Shown piece after piece: positions 46,425-60,400 of a stretch of DNA of 64,000 nt; position 1 is the stretch's first letter; each line of letters starts with the position of its first letter. The stretch spans positions 19,101,104 through 19,165,103 of the forward strand of contig NC_086352.1 in assembly GCF_036324505.1 (NCBI RefSeq), given 5' to 3'. Origin of the DNA: Eleginops maclovinus (lineage: Eukaryota; Chordata; Actinopteri; Perciformes; Eleginopidae). Under the pieces are notes generated by a model. It did not search any database. It worked only from the letters and a program-made list of their open reading frames with translations, and was not told the DNA's origin. A program made the position numbers and the translations under genes.

Positions 46425-46625
46425 CAGCTCAATGATAACCGAGCAAACTCAATCTGCTGATGATAAAGGTGTATTGGGTCCAAAGCTGCTACCAAGGTGT
46501 CCCTGAGCAAAGCATCGTTCCGTACACTGCTCCGTGGGCGCCACACATGTTGCAGCCCACTGCTCCTAGCACTAGGATGGGTCAAATGCAGAATGTTCCC
46601 GTCAGTGGGATGATTCACGGCATAT
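46425..46625 (+). repeat. Unclassified dispersed fish repeat
   Basis: Blocks include ccaaggtgtccctgagcaaa, cactgctccgtgggcgcc, gcagcccactgctccta and ggatgggtcaaatgcagaat. I recognise this series as a frequently repeated motif in fish intergenic DNA (a ...CCTGAGCAAGGCAC...GGGTTAAATGCAGA... sequence). I cannot assign the class. The open frame on the opposite strand here is incidental. Confidence 0.5.
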
Positions 46626-47514
46626 TCTTCTTCTCTATTATGTTGTTTAAAATGAGAGTTAAGACTTATTTGACAGTTAATCATTAATATTCAGCAACTA
46701 TTTTGAAATTCCAGCTTTGATAGACTTTCTTAGATACTCAACGAAATATCTTCGGGATTTGAATTGTTTGTTGCAAAAGCTTTTTTTATCTCAGCCATTT
46801 TGAGAAATGGTGATGGGGTTTTAAGTGTTTTTACTTTTTTATGGTACATACAATGACTCAAGAAATTGAGAAAATTATCAACAAGATGAATGGATAATAA
46901 ACATAGTCATGAATTGCAGCCTTAATCTGGTTTGTGCAACATTATGAGGGGTTGTAGCTCTTTCAAACAGAAAATCAATTGTGTGTTTTATATCCTGTTT
47001 CATCTGATCCATATTAATAACACATGGCAACCTTTTCTTATATAATATTGCTACTGTAAACCTTTTGGTGGCTCAACAGCATTATAGGTTTGTCTATATT
47101 GAATACAGTCATGCTTTGTTTTACTGCCTAAGATTGCCAGTGCTGAACAAGCACTGAAAATGAATATTTAAGCAGTGTAAACATTATGAGTGTAGAAGTC
47201 ACTTGCTCTGCGTCAGCGATAAGCAGAACAGTACTTAAGGTAAGAAGATAAAAGATGTTTTGTCACACAGAGAGAGGATGATGGGAAGACACATTGCTCA
47301 CTGTCTAGTTGTTTTTCCCTCTGCCGCTCCTAACCCCTCCACTCCAGGGACAAAGCATGGGCCCCACTAGTGCCTTGCATGTGCCTCTGTCACACCCCTT
47401 ACTTCTGCGTCACCTTGAGCCCCACCATCCGGCCTCTGCTCCTCCCACTCCATCACCCCCAGCCCCTGCACCCCTGCTCTGCCCCTGTAGCCCCAAATCT
47501 CCACACTAAGCCTC

Positions 47515-47640
47515 CTACACTCACTTCAGCATGCAGGCCCTAATTAAAGAGAGACCCATTAAAGCACAACAGATGCTGGAAATTAAGGGATTATTTAAAT
47601 GATTCCCAGTCGGGGCTTGGGTAAGATTAGAGACGTGAGA
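47515..47640. promoter_or_regulatory. Candidate regulatory element with TAAT cluster
   Basis: CCTAATTAAAG, CCATTAAAGC, GAAATTAAGG and GGATTATTTAAATG fall within about 90 bp, next to a C-rich block (47310-47515). Motif clustering is the only evidence. Confidence 0.22.
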
Positions 47641-49739
47641 GAGTGAGAGAGCTGGGGGAGGACAACAGAGAATAAAAGGTTAAAAAAACAGACAAACCAG
47701 TGCCATGAAAAGAAGCATTTGATTTACACCAGGCGTTTTTTCTTGTTGGTGTGAACCTTGCTGATATTGTTTCCTTTCTTTAATTAAAACAAAGTGTTAA
47801 TATGTGTATGTGCATGCAGGGACTCACAAACAACAAAGGAAGGGTCTGATGTGTGGGAACAAAAAGAGCGGGCCTTTTGTAATATTTAAAGTAACTAACT
47901 GGGCGTAAAACTGTGTACTCATTAAACAACTTCAAACATTTCCTCATGGTAATGAGAGACAGGGCTCAAAAGGGCATCCTTTCAGTTCTCCAAATACCTC
48001 ACTACTCTGATAGTATGTTTTTCACATTTCACATCACATTACCTAGTTTAGTCTGTAACACACACGTCTCAAACATGGGCCCAGGACGTTTAGTCTCAGT
48101 ATTCTGTGTGTACAATTCTATATTTTAATCTGTATAATAACATTGTATATTCAATAGAAATACTTTAGGTATACATATTTCACTGTTGATATGTACAGTA
48201 TATATATACAGCATTATCATTTTCTCTTGTTTTATTTATTTTACTTTTATTTATAGGTATGTCTTAAGAGACCATTACACATTGTTCTTAAATCTTTATC
48301 TCTACATGTATGGCAGCCATTCCAGTTTCTGTTGAATTCCAACACAGAGAAATGTTGTCAGTAGTTTATAAAATAAAAAAATAATAATACAAAAAAAATC
48401 ATTCAACTCCAAGACATTTCTATAAATAGTAAAACCAGAGAAAATGAGAATGCTGGCCTCTCAATCTTTTCCAGGGCAGTATATACTGTATATTTGCTGT
48501 TTTTGTTTATTTAATTACATTTTTTATTCATGTGCGATGCTTGTCTACATGCTGCTGTGACAAAAGAATTCCCCAAACATAAATCAATAAAAGTATAACT
48601 TATCTTTTATTTTATACTGTGCATCCTCAACACTGTGAAACACCCTGATCACCTAACAGGTGGATGCAGCAGAGAGACCTGACTGGCCAGTAAACAGTAA
48701 TTGATCTGTTTCAAGACTCATGGGTTATCCTTTATTTACTGCCTAGCTATCGCCTACATGTAAAGTAAAAATGCTTCGCTTAAAACAACATGCAGCCTAA
48801 TCGTTTTCCATTTCTGTGTCCTGAACTTGGGACACACTAGGGACTTGAAATACGGACACAATTCTCCTTCTGCTCTAGTGTAACATCCTCCCCACTAGAA
48901 GAACAGAGAGGTAAATAGTGTCTGAGGACTCAGAGCATACTCTCCTATCGGCCTGGAATGAAAATAATTTCTCCTCTTAACTTGCTGCCAACCCCTTTAG
49001 TTTGTCTCTCTGCCAAATTAGCACCTTACTGAGGAGACTGCATGTGCTATGCCTCCCGAGAGGTGAAGTCCCAGCAACCTTTTTCAGACTTTGCTCCTCT
49101 AGCTTCAGCCTGACAGTGTTTTTGTCTTGACAGGGTTTAAAAATATTTACAATGACACTTGGCTGGCCTGTAAGCCATATGGCTCATAGACTCATGCTAA
49201 ATGCTTTACAGTAAATAGCACCATTTGTTTCCTAGGAAATATGTAACACACAGCACTTTGTATTGCCTGTTACAGTATCTATTTAACTTTTGAGCGGAAA
49301 AGCAATTTTCAGAAAGAGTATTAAAATAATGCCTCAAACAACTGAAAGCTGAAAGTATACCTGAGGCTAACCTGTAAGTGGGTCAGGATTTGGGCTCCCT
49401 GTAGACTGCTTATGTTATACCTTTGCTTCTACTTTACCTTGTTACAGAGCGGAGAGTAAATCTTTAAGTAGATTTATTTTTCTCTTGAGCATTTCAGGTA
49501 GCATTAGTTTTTTTTGAGGGAATGTGCTCAAAATTCAATTGGTAATAGAACAATTCCCCTACTTTACACACACATTCACTCTGTACACACTCACTAACAC
49601 TTATGTAATTCTTAACGTCAGTAAGACAAGATTGGCTTTATAGAAAAACATTTTGTCGAAGCGTTTATTGCAGAGTAATGGACATCAACGAATATTCTGT
49701 CATTTTTCTTTTTCACTCTTGATTGTTGCAGAGAAGAGG

Positions 49740-49950
49740 CTATTACTTCACAATGAGATTCTCTACTTGCCCAGAGGCCAGATATCTAATTAATATCGCC
49801 AATACCTCAGCATGCAACGGCCTGCTTTAGAATTCAAATTAGAAGCCTCTCCCGTCATCCAACCAGTATGTATGAGCTCATATCCACATGAATTATGTGC
49901 TGTCTTTTATTCAGCGCACTGACTGTACGCCCTCTGCACAAAAGTGAAGC
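49740..49950. promoter_or_regulatory. Candidate regulatory element with TAATTA core
   Basis: ATCTAATTAATATC (49784-49797) is followed by GAATTCAAATTAGAAG and CATGAATTATG in unique sequence without repeats or credible reading frame. Suggestive only. Confidence 0.22.
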
Positions 49951-51569
49951 CATACAACTGCTTTATCCCTGTCTTGTCTTGTTTCTCTATGGTGTTGGAG
50001 TTTGAGATATTTTCCAACGTTAGGAGACATCTGGGGTAAGATAACGTTTATATTCAAATGGAAATGCCACTAAATTCTTCTTTGGCTCGTCTCCGCCTCT
50101 TGTTTTGTGAAGCCAGAAATAAGCGAGGCCCGCTGACAGCAGTGGCTCTGAATAACAACCTGGACGGACATTTGGCATCACAATTCTCTTCAGTCCAACA
50201 CTCATTACTTCCATCTCATTAGAGGACAACTGTTGGCTAGTCAGGCCAGTCTGAGGAGGCGAGGATGAATCTCTTCCGAAGAGACTTTCCTTTATGCTGC
50301 TGTTTCTTGACCATATATTGCTGGTGGAAGGAACTCAAGTGTAGGGAAATTTCCAGAGATGTATATTCCTCGATGTGTGAGATGGTTCCTCTCTGAGAGC
50401 TTAGCATGCTGTGTTAACCATGCATCTGACAGTGATTTTGAGGGGGGCTGGCCTGAACCAGGGGTAGATGGATGACCCCACATCTGGCACTCCCACGGGA
50501 CATCTGAAAGACGCAGGGCGGGACCGGCCCATGCGCTCCAGTGCATCTCACAGCACCCTGAAGACTGGGCTCCCCTAATGGCTGTAAATGTCACCCCTTC
50601 TTCACTCAATGCCACACACACACATGCACACACACTCACAGTAGCCTTTGGCAGTTGTAAGAGGGAGATCCCCTCAGCTGTGTGGTTCCCATTGGGCATT
50701 TATGTGTGTCTCAGTGACCTTGTTGGTTTTCCAAACCCTCAAATCAAAGTTTCCAAAAATGCTATCCTGATAAAATGTAAGTGTTATTTTTGTGTGTGAT
50801 TTTATTAGGTTTTTTGTATATTCAAAACCTTCTCTTAAGTTTGTGACGAGGGAACCTGATGTTGTAAAATGCTAACTTACTTCCGGGTTTTAGGACTCGT
50901 TCCTGCGGCACTCTATTACACATTAGACTTTATTTTTGAAACCTCTTAGCTATTGATGGTTTCATAACCAGCTGCCTGGACATACAATGCTGAATATTGT
51001 TAATGTATCACCATTTCACTGTTCCCTCTATCTTAAGATCAGGTGGTTAAACCTCTACCACCACTCGATTCAGGGTCTATAGGTAATGTTCAAAAAGTTG
51101 TGTTTTTTGGCCTCAAGCCTTCCTTTTGTTTGGTTAGTCAGAGTTCATCATTACATGAAAATGATCTGATGTGAAATATTTAGTACCTCAGGGCTCCTTT
51201 CTTACCCCACTGTTTCACCTCTGCATGATTATTGTTACGTTTTATTGTCAGGCCGTTGGTTAAGCTTCCCTTTATTTGCTCCCTTTCCATGTCAGATCAG
51301 ACTTGGGACTTACAGAAAAATATGCATGACCCTTCAAACTCTCTGATCTCTTAAACCTATATTGCATGCTCTCAGAATACAGGGTTCCCGTCCATCCCCA
51401 GGGTAAAAAGCATTCCAGCATGTTACAGGGTCTTTTACTATCATGCCCTGTTCCTGTTACTCTGTTGAGGCCTTAAAATCCAAATTTCTCGATACTGAAA
51501 TACCATACTGTTAATATTTTACAATGTCTATTCTGAACACATGACATGTACTGCATATCTGAATGTCCT

Positions 51570-51803
51570 GGAAGGGGATCCTCTTTTGCTCTTTCTGAGG
51601 TTTCTTCTATTTATCTGCCTGTCAAAAATGTTTGGGGACTTTTCCCTGTCTGAATCGAGTCCCTATAAGGACAAGGGGGCTTTGCAAGCCCGTGTTTCTG
51701 AACGACAATAAATGATCCTGGTATATCGTATAGATTGCTAATCCCCGTAAGGCAATTGTTTAATTTGCGATATTGTGCTCTATAAAATAAATCGAATTGA
51801 ATC
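51570..51803 (+). mobile_element. Fish LINE 3'-end fragment
   Basis: Recognisable blocks in order: ggggatcctcttttgctctt, ctgaggtttcttctattt, ggggacttttccctgtctga, aaggcaattg, gcgatattgtgctctataaa, then a tail of (ATCGAATTGA)-like units. This order resembles a very common teleost LINE 3' terminus ending in GAATT repeats. It is diverged and truncated, without coding sequence. Confidence 0.6.
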
Positions 51804-52026
51804 AACCAATTTAATTAGATTTATCTACCAGCCATGGTCCATTTTTCAAAGCAAAAGCCTGATTCACATAGGGTGCTAATTCCGATATGTGCCATGTATA
51901 TGTGCATTTGAAATCTTCATTTTGGCAGCTTCTGAGGTGACAGTGAATGTAGATTGCAATCTCTCTGTGGACTGCACACTCTCCTGCTTATCCATGTTGT
52001 GCAGGCCTATGCTCAATTTACAGCAC

Positions 52027-52090
52027 CTTCTCTTCTGCCTTCTTCTCTTCTGCCTTCTTCTGCCTTCTTCTTCTGCCTTCTTTTCTTCTC
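52027..52090. repeat. Pyrimidine-rich (TTCTGCC/TTCTTC) tandem repeat
   Basis: Four TCTGCCTTC-type words interspersed with TTC/TCT units; almost entirely pyrimidine on the plus strand. Confidence 0.85.
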
Positions 52091-55000
52091 GCTTTACATT
52101 TTCACTGCCACATAATGTTAAGAGAACAGTAACATTATGGTGTTGAAAATGAAAACCATTTCATTAATTTAACACAAATTAGCTTTACCATAGGGCTAAT
52201 AAATAGTATTCATATTATCACCATCTGCCAGATTAACCTTTCCACAGATAAACAAAAACATCTTTAGGGATTCAAACACATGTAACTAATGTAAAGGAGT
52301 CTGTCGACACAAAGCAGCACAGGTTATCCATTAACCTATTATTAAACCTTAAGTTGTTCTTGTGTGCATTGTGCTGCTGATACGAGTCTCAGTCATTTCT
52401 GAGGAATGATCCCTTGTTTCTTGGAAACCAGCCCTTGGACACGCTGTCACTTTTACACTCAGCTTAAAACACGCAGACACACTTATTCACGCATAATGGC
52501 TTATACATGGCAAAGGTGGAAAGACATGCATGCGCTTACTGACATGCACAAAAATGAGTTTCTGTCTCTCACCCGCATGCACGCACACACACAGACACAC
52601 GTCCAATCACTCACACCCCTTCTTGCTCCGTCAGCTCAACTGACAGCAGTAATGAGTTTCTTCTCTGCGTAAGCCAACTGGCACCCACTCAAGGGAATTT
52701 TTCAGCCTGAATTGCGGCCATTAATCACAATCCCAGGCAACACAGTGCCATCACGTGTGTGGTAAACAGAGATTTGTTCGTGGGGGGCAATGAGACTAAA
52801 ACATAGTAAAGGAGGAGCTTGCCACTGTCAAAAGTCAGACAGAGCGGACTGATGACGAAGGAATGAGAAGGACCATGAAAAAACATTACAAAGTGTTTGG
52901 TTTGTTAAATCATCGCCCTCTTGTTGAGTACACGTCTGGGCCTCAGCTCATACTGGGCTAAATGGAGGGTAAAGACAGGAAGAATCAAAAGCCCAGATGC
53001 TCTATTCTGTAAATATGAGCTCAATTACTGGGAAGAGAGATGCTGTGACATCAATCATGATCAACAAGATAGGTGGGACACCCTTCTGCTAACCACTGCA
53101 CACATGACAGATTACACTCACTTTCATAAACATGTAAACACAGAAATAAATTGTGTGTGACTCAAATGTAAACACAGAAGAGAGAGTGAGTAAAATACAA
53201 TCTGAATAATTCCAGTGCTGCTACAGTGACAGAAGCCCTTAAAGAAGAGCACACCGCATTTAAGATAAGGACAAAGAGAGCAGCAGCCATTAGTGTATGG
53301 AGAATTGTTTCCCCTCGGTTTGTGACGTCGAGATATTGTCACCAGTCTGTCCTCTGGTTGAGACAGCCTGAAATTAAAAGTCTGCCTCCTATTATTGTCT
53401 TTCCAGTCTTTTCCCTCCCTCTTTTCCTCCAGGCTGCCAGCTGACTACGGTCCCCCCCCCCCTTTGCATCAAAACTGGCTAATCCTGATGAATTCATGTT
53501 AATATGCAGTCAGTAACCCCAAGCTCTGTTTGGACGCAAATGTGAGACTCGTCTACCCCGCCCACAGCATGGAGTCTAGTGCACACCAATTCAGCAGGAA
53601 AAATAACCACAGAGCAAGAAGAGCAGGAGAGGAAAGGCAAGTGCAGGCCCTGTCATAACCACTTAGCGTTACGAAACAGCGGGTGAGAAATGAAAGCCCT
53701 TTGTCTCTCCCTCTGCCTTCAGTGTGTGTGCAAACAAAGACTGTGCAGATACTGTATTTGTTACGATGGCATATCTGTTCTATCAGATAATGAAATACCA
53801 TTTTCAGGACTTGAGTAAACAAAGAGCAGCTCTGGATTTACATAAATCGAGAGACATCTTTTTTCATGGAAAAAGAAATCCCAAGGCTAAGGATAGTGAA
53901 CAATAGAATAAAATATAGGCTTTGTGCTAACTGCAAACACAATTCTTATTATTTAATCAGAATTATCATTTATTGATAAGTGACTTTTAGTGACTAATTG
54001 TGGTTCTAACAGCTCAAAAGCCAAAACATTTAATTTGTTTATACGTTTATCAATTTTTATTGTGATACTGTAAAACTAATATTTTCTAAATGTTCGATTT
54101 TTGTTTGGAAATGTCAAAGAGTGACACAAACATCTTCATCTGTGGACCTACAGTCCCCAACATAAAGATATCCAGTAGTTACCTTTCATGGAAGGCAAAG
54201 AATTGTAGCACCACCTCAAAATGGGACCAGGAAATGTTTTACACAAATTGATATTCTAAGAAATTTCCCAAATAAATTTCCGTAAAACACTTATTTTGAT
54301 TTGAATGTTTTCTCCCAATTATATCAAACCATTATTTACCCGCAAACATATTGTCCCTCAGTCACATATCAATGTTTGTGTTCTCTGCTATTAGATTTGA
54401 AACAAACAAATAACACACCAGCAGCCTGCACTGGTGGCTCTCTGATTGTAATGTTATTCCATGCAGTGGATGGAAGGAGAACAACCAAAGCTGTCAGACA
54501 TAAGCACATATCACTGGGCTCTTCCAACCTGCCATCAGCCAGCTAACCCTCTAAAACTGTCTTCCCACTCACAACTAATGCCTATGCTGGCAAATGGAGA
54601 GGGCTATTAAACTACTAGTATCATGTTTCATCTTTTCACGCTGAGGCAATGAAATGGTCTGGCTTACGACTTACTAAAACACGACATGAAACCACTTCTG
54701 CAGAGGAAAAAAACTGAGATACATTCATAAATATGATTAAAGAGTGCAGTTGGACAGATGACACAGATTCTTTATGTGATTTTAAAATAAACACATCTCA
54801 TCCTCTGAGCAGCTACTGAAAGAAACATCTCTTACGATGGATCCAAAAATTGCTCAGACATCACTGGGAATTGAAATGGGAATTTAATTGAATGACTGCT
54901 TCAATGGGGCGTTCAGGGGGGGAATTAGCCTTAGTGTCATGTCTATGTGATGAAGGAATGCTCACTGCACATTAGTTACTGTGTTTAACTAGCAGCAGGT

Positions 55001-56577
55001 ATGTACAGTCACTGACCATACGCCTGAGAAACATTGTGCACATGTCCACGTCAGTGCATTTATTTGATGTTGAGCGTAGGTAATGTGCATGTTACAATGA
55101 GGAATTACGAGTGTGGGGTCAGGGGAGCATTTTCCGGCATGTTCTAACGGCAGAGGCGTGCTTCTTCAAGCTAAGCAAGCTCGCTGCTGTTGCTTTGCAT
55201 CCTGCTGCCTGTCGAAAGCTGCCCTTGAAACAAAGCTGCCGGGGTCAGGAGGTCACGGCACAGTATCAGAATGGAATGTTCCTTCCTGGTTCAAGGTCCA
55301 GCCTCCAGAGCCCGAGGGGCCCAGAGATCATTTGAGACCACCGACACATGCTCCATCTATTTTACTCCCCACCTCTCTCCGCTTTTATCTTCCCCTGCAT
55401 GGCTATTTTGCTGTGGCCTACTTGCTGTGCCACTCTAATCACTCAAAATTAAAGCTGAAAAGTCATTTAAGCTTCTACATCATGATTCAATTAACTCCGG
55501 CATCAAATAAAACTCAAATAGAGTGTTTAGGCTACAATTGTTTTAATGATGATTATTTTCCTGATTAATCAATTATCTTCCTGTGCTCTAAAAAGCTGAT
55601 AACATTTTTTTAAAGACTAAGAGGATGTCTTTAGAAAGATTGTTTTAACCATAAAACAGCCTGAAGATAACTAGTGAACTTTGACATAAAACTATAGTTG
55701 ACAAGCTCAAATAAGGCATTGTTCAGAAAGGGTGCTTTGATTGTTAATAATGTCACTGTAGGTTTCTCCCTAACATGCAGGTGCTGTCTGTTCCATCCTG
55801 ATGAGAAATTGTAAATGTATAATACGTTATAAAAATGATTTGAAATAGAAGTTTCTTGCTAACAAATCTACAGACAGTGCAAACAGGTTGTCAGTAGAGA
55901 ATTGGTCATCGCAGAAATCTTTCATCCTATGCCAGCAGAAACCGCTTATAATTGGTTCCTGTGGAATTCATTTCATCCCCGGTGAACGACTCCACACACA
56001 CTGCAGCCTGACAAGATTTAACCCCAAACACTTCAGGTGTTCTCGCCCAGTGTGGCAACGTTGGAGAACGAAGGGGAAAGATTATGTTTTACTCTCATTG
56101 TCGTTCCCAATGAGCTCATGTTCTACCATAAAACCTGTATTTCAGAATATGATTGCAAGGATGATTACAAAGCCTGCACACACAAACACAAATCCTAAAC
56201 CCATTCAATCATTTCCTCCCACAATCACTTACAGTATCTCACTCGCTCTGCCTCATTATTTCTTATAGACACATACCAGTTAGAGTCCACTGAGTGAGAA
56301 ATAAGTCTTCCTTCACGACATTGAACAATAGCTTTAATACAAAACATAATAATCATTATAATTTTGTGAGGAAACATTGAAATAATGGCACACGTTTCTT
56401 CAAGCCAAGCTCAACATCAAAGACAGCAGCAATAGAGGTTAGGAACTACATTGTTGTACATAACTGACTTTTATTCACAGCAACTGACTGATAAGACATG
56501 GAAGTTAAATAGAAAATGCTAGACAGAGACAAATAAATGTCCTTTCTAAGTGAGTGAAAATGTGCTTATTTTGCTCT

Positions 56578-56629
56578 CTGCTGCGTTGCTTGTTTGGGGA
56601 GGGCTGCTGCGTTGCTTGTTTGGGGAGGG
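56578..56629. repeat. Exact 26-bp tandem duplication
   Basis: The unit starting ctgctgcgttg and ending tggggaggg is present twice without mismatch, in otherwise unique GC-rich sequence of the presumed 5' intron. Confidence 0.95.
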
Positions 56630-57340
56630 CAGGGTTAGGCCTGTTATGCTGTGGCAGGTTTGGGCCACCTTATTTCACTGCCAAAGCCAAGGTCAATGCC
56701 ACTGCCCCGGGGCCAGCAGACAGGGGGATGGGTCCCCAATGGGGAATGAGCAGGAGGCTGAGTGTTGGAGGAGGGCTGGTGTAATGGGAGGAGAATAAAA
56801 AAAGGGGTGGGGTATTCTGCCCTAGTGCACACAAAAAGGTCACCATTTCCCAGATAAACCCCCCTCCCGTCATCCAGCCCCTCATAACCTCTGACCCATC
56901 TATTTCTGAGTCAATGCTGAAACAGAGGGAGAAGAAGGAGGATGGGGGGGTGCAAGGGGAAACACACCCACCCAGAGTCAGCAGTGACTAAAGGGGGCCT
57001 CATCCACGGCTAGCTGAGGCGGTCAGGAGAACAAACGGTCAGGCCACCGTCACAAAGCAGAGCCACCAGAGGCTGCACATCTCCGCAGCCTCTGCCTGTT
57101 CCCAGCCACTCCACTGCCCTGCATTTCAGAACTAACAATAGGTGCTGCTCTGCTCCGAGAGGGACCCCAACACACACAAACACGGGCTGGAGAGGGGAGA
57201 GGTGGCTGAGGCCCAAAGTAGAGCTGCTGCCTGCCCATCACTGACCGGCCTTTGTCTCCGACTCTTCTGCTTATTGGCCACTGCAGAAAGATTTCCTGAT
57301 CCCTGCTTAAACAAAATGGAAAACTGGACACTGGGCCCCT

Positions 57341-57444
<104 letters not shown>

Positions 57445-60400
57445 ACAATAGCGATAGCATCAAAATAGAATTCTTGACTATTATCTCTTCTTCTCATACC
57501 TCCACCTCCCATCTGTCTCTGTTGTTATAACTCTTTTTCACACATGTTAAACTAAACGTCTGCCAAAGGAGAAGACAGGAAGAGGGAGTTTTGGTGTTTT
57601 TTTATTGGTGGATGGTGCAGACCCTGTAAAGGCTTTTAACTGCCCAATCTGGCCATAAAGGCGCCGTTAAGTGTAGTGAAGCGCGGTGACGGGGCAGTAG
57701 CGAGAGCTAGCCAAGCCCCTAGTGAAGCCTGGGATCATAGGAACACCAACATACACACTCAATACGCACCAACATACCCTTTGTTGATGAAAGTGTTCCC
57801 TGTTGCCTAACCTTTTCCCACACCATATCCTTAATCTGAACAATCCTTAAATACAACATTCAATAGGTGTGGACCAAACTAAAAACGTTATAATGAGGAG
57901 GACTCTAGAGAGCACACTACTGCAATGGGTTGAGGTGATGACAAGACACACATGCAGGCATCAAACCATAGGATTAATCACATACATGTGCTTGTAACAG
58001 TCAAAAAAAATCATACTCTACTTTAAACGAGTCAATGCACAATTGCTGCGTGCAAAGCAAGACTGATTTTGTAGAATGGGCCGACCTGTCCAACCTTTGG
58101 CCCGGCCTCTGCTCTCTCTGTTACCTTTCACCTCTATTACTGAGGAATTCCTCCCATGAGCCTTAATAGCAGGAAGAAGGAATTCCAGGTCCCTCTTTTC
58201 AATTGTTGGTTTGAGAATAGCTAGACACACAGACTTCATCACTTTGACGAGCACAATCCCAACAATGAACTTGAAGTCCATCGAAAACTTGATCCCAGTT
58301 GAAGCTGAACTTAGTGTAGCAAACAGGTAAAGGCGAGAGGTTTTTGTTTATTCTAAATTAATCACTGTCAAAAAAACACATGTTACACTCATCAGGATTA
58401 CTACGTTGACCTGTTAGTTTGTTAGCCTTGAGGGATTTCTTTTTTTTTTAAAGTCAACATTGCCTTCTGTTACAATTGAATAAAAAAGGCTTAATCTGAA
58501 TGGGTATTATCTGGATGATCAGCTACAGTGTACACAGCTGATGAGAGCAGCTGCTGGTCAAAGTTTGCTTGTGCATTTAAAGATTTTGAATCTATTGCTC
58601 ATTATGTTCTTCTCTGTTTACTTTGTAGGTTTAATATATCGTAAACATAAATGGTAGTTGATATAAACTTAAATATAGCCCATCAATTCAGCTTGATAGT
58701 TGCATCGTCCGTTTGAGTTTTCCTCGTTCATTTCCACAATGAACATATGTTGCAGGCTGTGATTCTATGTGTATATTTCTATGTGTAGGTCACATCTTGC
58801 ACATAGTCCTAGCCTATTGTGTGTATTGTGTGCCTATGAGTTCTTCTTTTATAAAAAGCACATTGCCACAAATCTCTTAGTCTATTGTAAAGTGCTATAC
58901 AAACACAACATGACCCTAAGAAATACATAAGTAGGATTAAAGCCATGTTCAACACGAAGACATTGCGCCTGGAGGAATAAGCAAAATGCTATTTTGAGCA
59001 GTTCAATATTTCCATCTTCCAGCTGTTTCCCCACCCACCACAGTATCCCCTGCTCCTGTTTAGTGTCTTTATTTGCCAAGTGATTTTGTTTACACAGGAG
59101 GGTATTTTTAGTGTATATGGGTGCCCGCTCAGCTTCACACAGCAGCTCATCCCTCATATTACAAAGCAGCTCTGCACTGAAGATTGTTATAGCTCTCCTT
59201 GCATGTCTGTGATCTGCAGGGAGAGTCCTATCAGGATGGTCAAGATTTAAGCACACTAGCAACAATTCTGCTCAGGATTTTGTTGTATCAGTTTGTTGTT
59301 CATTTATGACACTTGGATACAGAGGTGATTAAACACATTAAAAATGCAAAATCGCTAGCATGTAGGACTCTAAATAAGGATTATTTCCAATATAAATTCA
59401 TCTGCCTATATTTAGAATAATTGATTAATCCATTGGTCCATAAAATGTAAAAAATAGTTTTAAAAAAATCTATCCTAGATGCAAGTTCAAGGTAATGTCA
59501 TTCATTTCATGTTACTATTATATTTAGTTAAATATGATATAATAAAGAGCGGCAGCATTGTATGCAATATTTGCATACAAATAATTACTTTAACAATTAA
59601 TAGATTAAAATGTGGGATACTTTCTATCCATCAACTAACTGTAACAGCTCTAGATGCCTGGCCTAGTGGTCTTTTTATTTCTCTATATGCAAAATAAGCA
59701 AGACTGTAAAAAACTAAACATATGAATAGTGGTTAATGTAGGGAATAAAGATTTGATTGATAATAATGTGAAAAAGTGTTTAAAACTTTCTGAATTGGTT
59801 TGGAAATCACACTATATTTCTCCCTCATTGCTCCGCACTGTAACAAGACATCCGACAAACTAAGACAACAAGGCATATGAAGGGTATTGGGTCTTTTGGT
59901 GATTTGCACTGCTCGAAGTCAATGATGTTAAAGATATAATAGGCATTTGCATTGCCCCTTGCCCACATGAGAGTTGGACATCTTAGAATATGTCAATGCA
60001 AAAGTCCAGAGTTGGCAACAGGTTTGCAAGTTTTCTGTAAAATAACCACCCATAGTGGATAAACAACATATTTCGGAGAATAGACACATACCCACATCAT
60101 ACTACAACCATGCAGAGGACTGGAAAAGGACCCACTTCGGAACCACTTCTGAAAAGTTTATCACTATTCTAAAACAAGAAATAAAATATCTTATTCATTG
60201 CAACCAATGCTAAATAAACTCAGAAAGAGCTTGCATAATCAGGCCATTAGATTGGAGTATTTAGTCCAGAGGTGTACAGTAATACACCTGTTTCAAGTGA
60301 TTCTTCACAACAGAGGCCAGATCTCTCACCCCATCAGCCTGCCTAATCAGTACAGAAAAAAGATAGAAAGAAAAAAGCTTTTACTTCCTCAATCCTCCTG

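Noticed and set aside
46247..46684. 145-codon minus open frame
   Set aside because: It overlaps the dispersed repeat at 46425-46625 and has no recognisable protein features.
50292..50699. 135-codon minus open frame considered as a possible Ig1 exon
   Set aside because: No Ig cysteine/tryptophan spacing and no DxGxYxC motif.
55113..55568. 151-codon plus open frame
   Set aside because: No domain or splice-supported extension; contains Ser/Pro/Leu-rich chance sequence.
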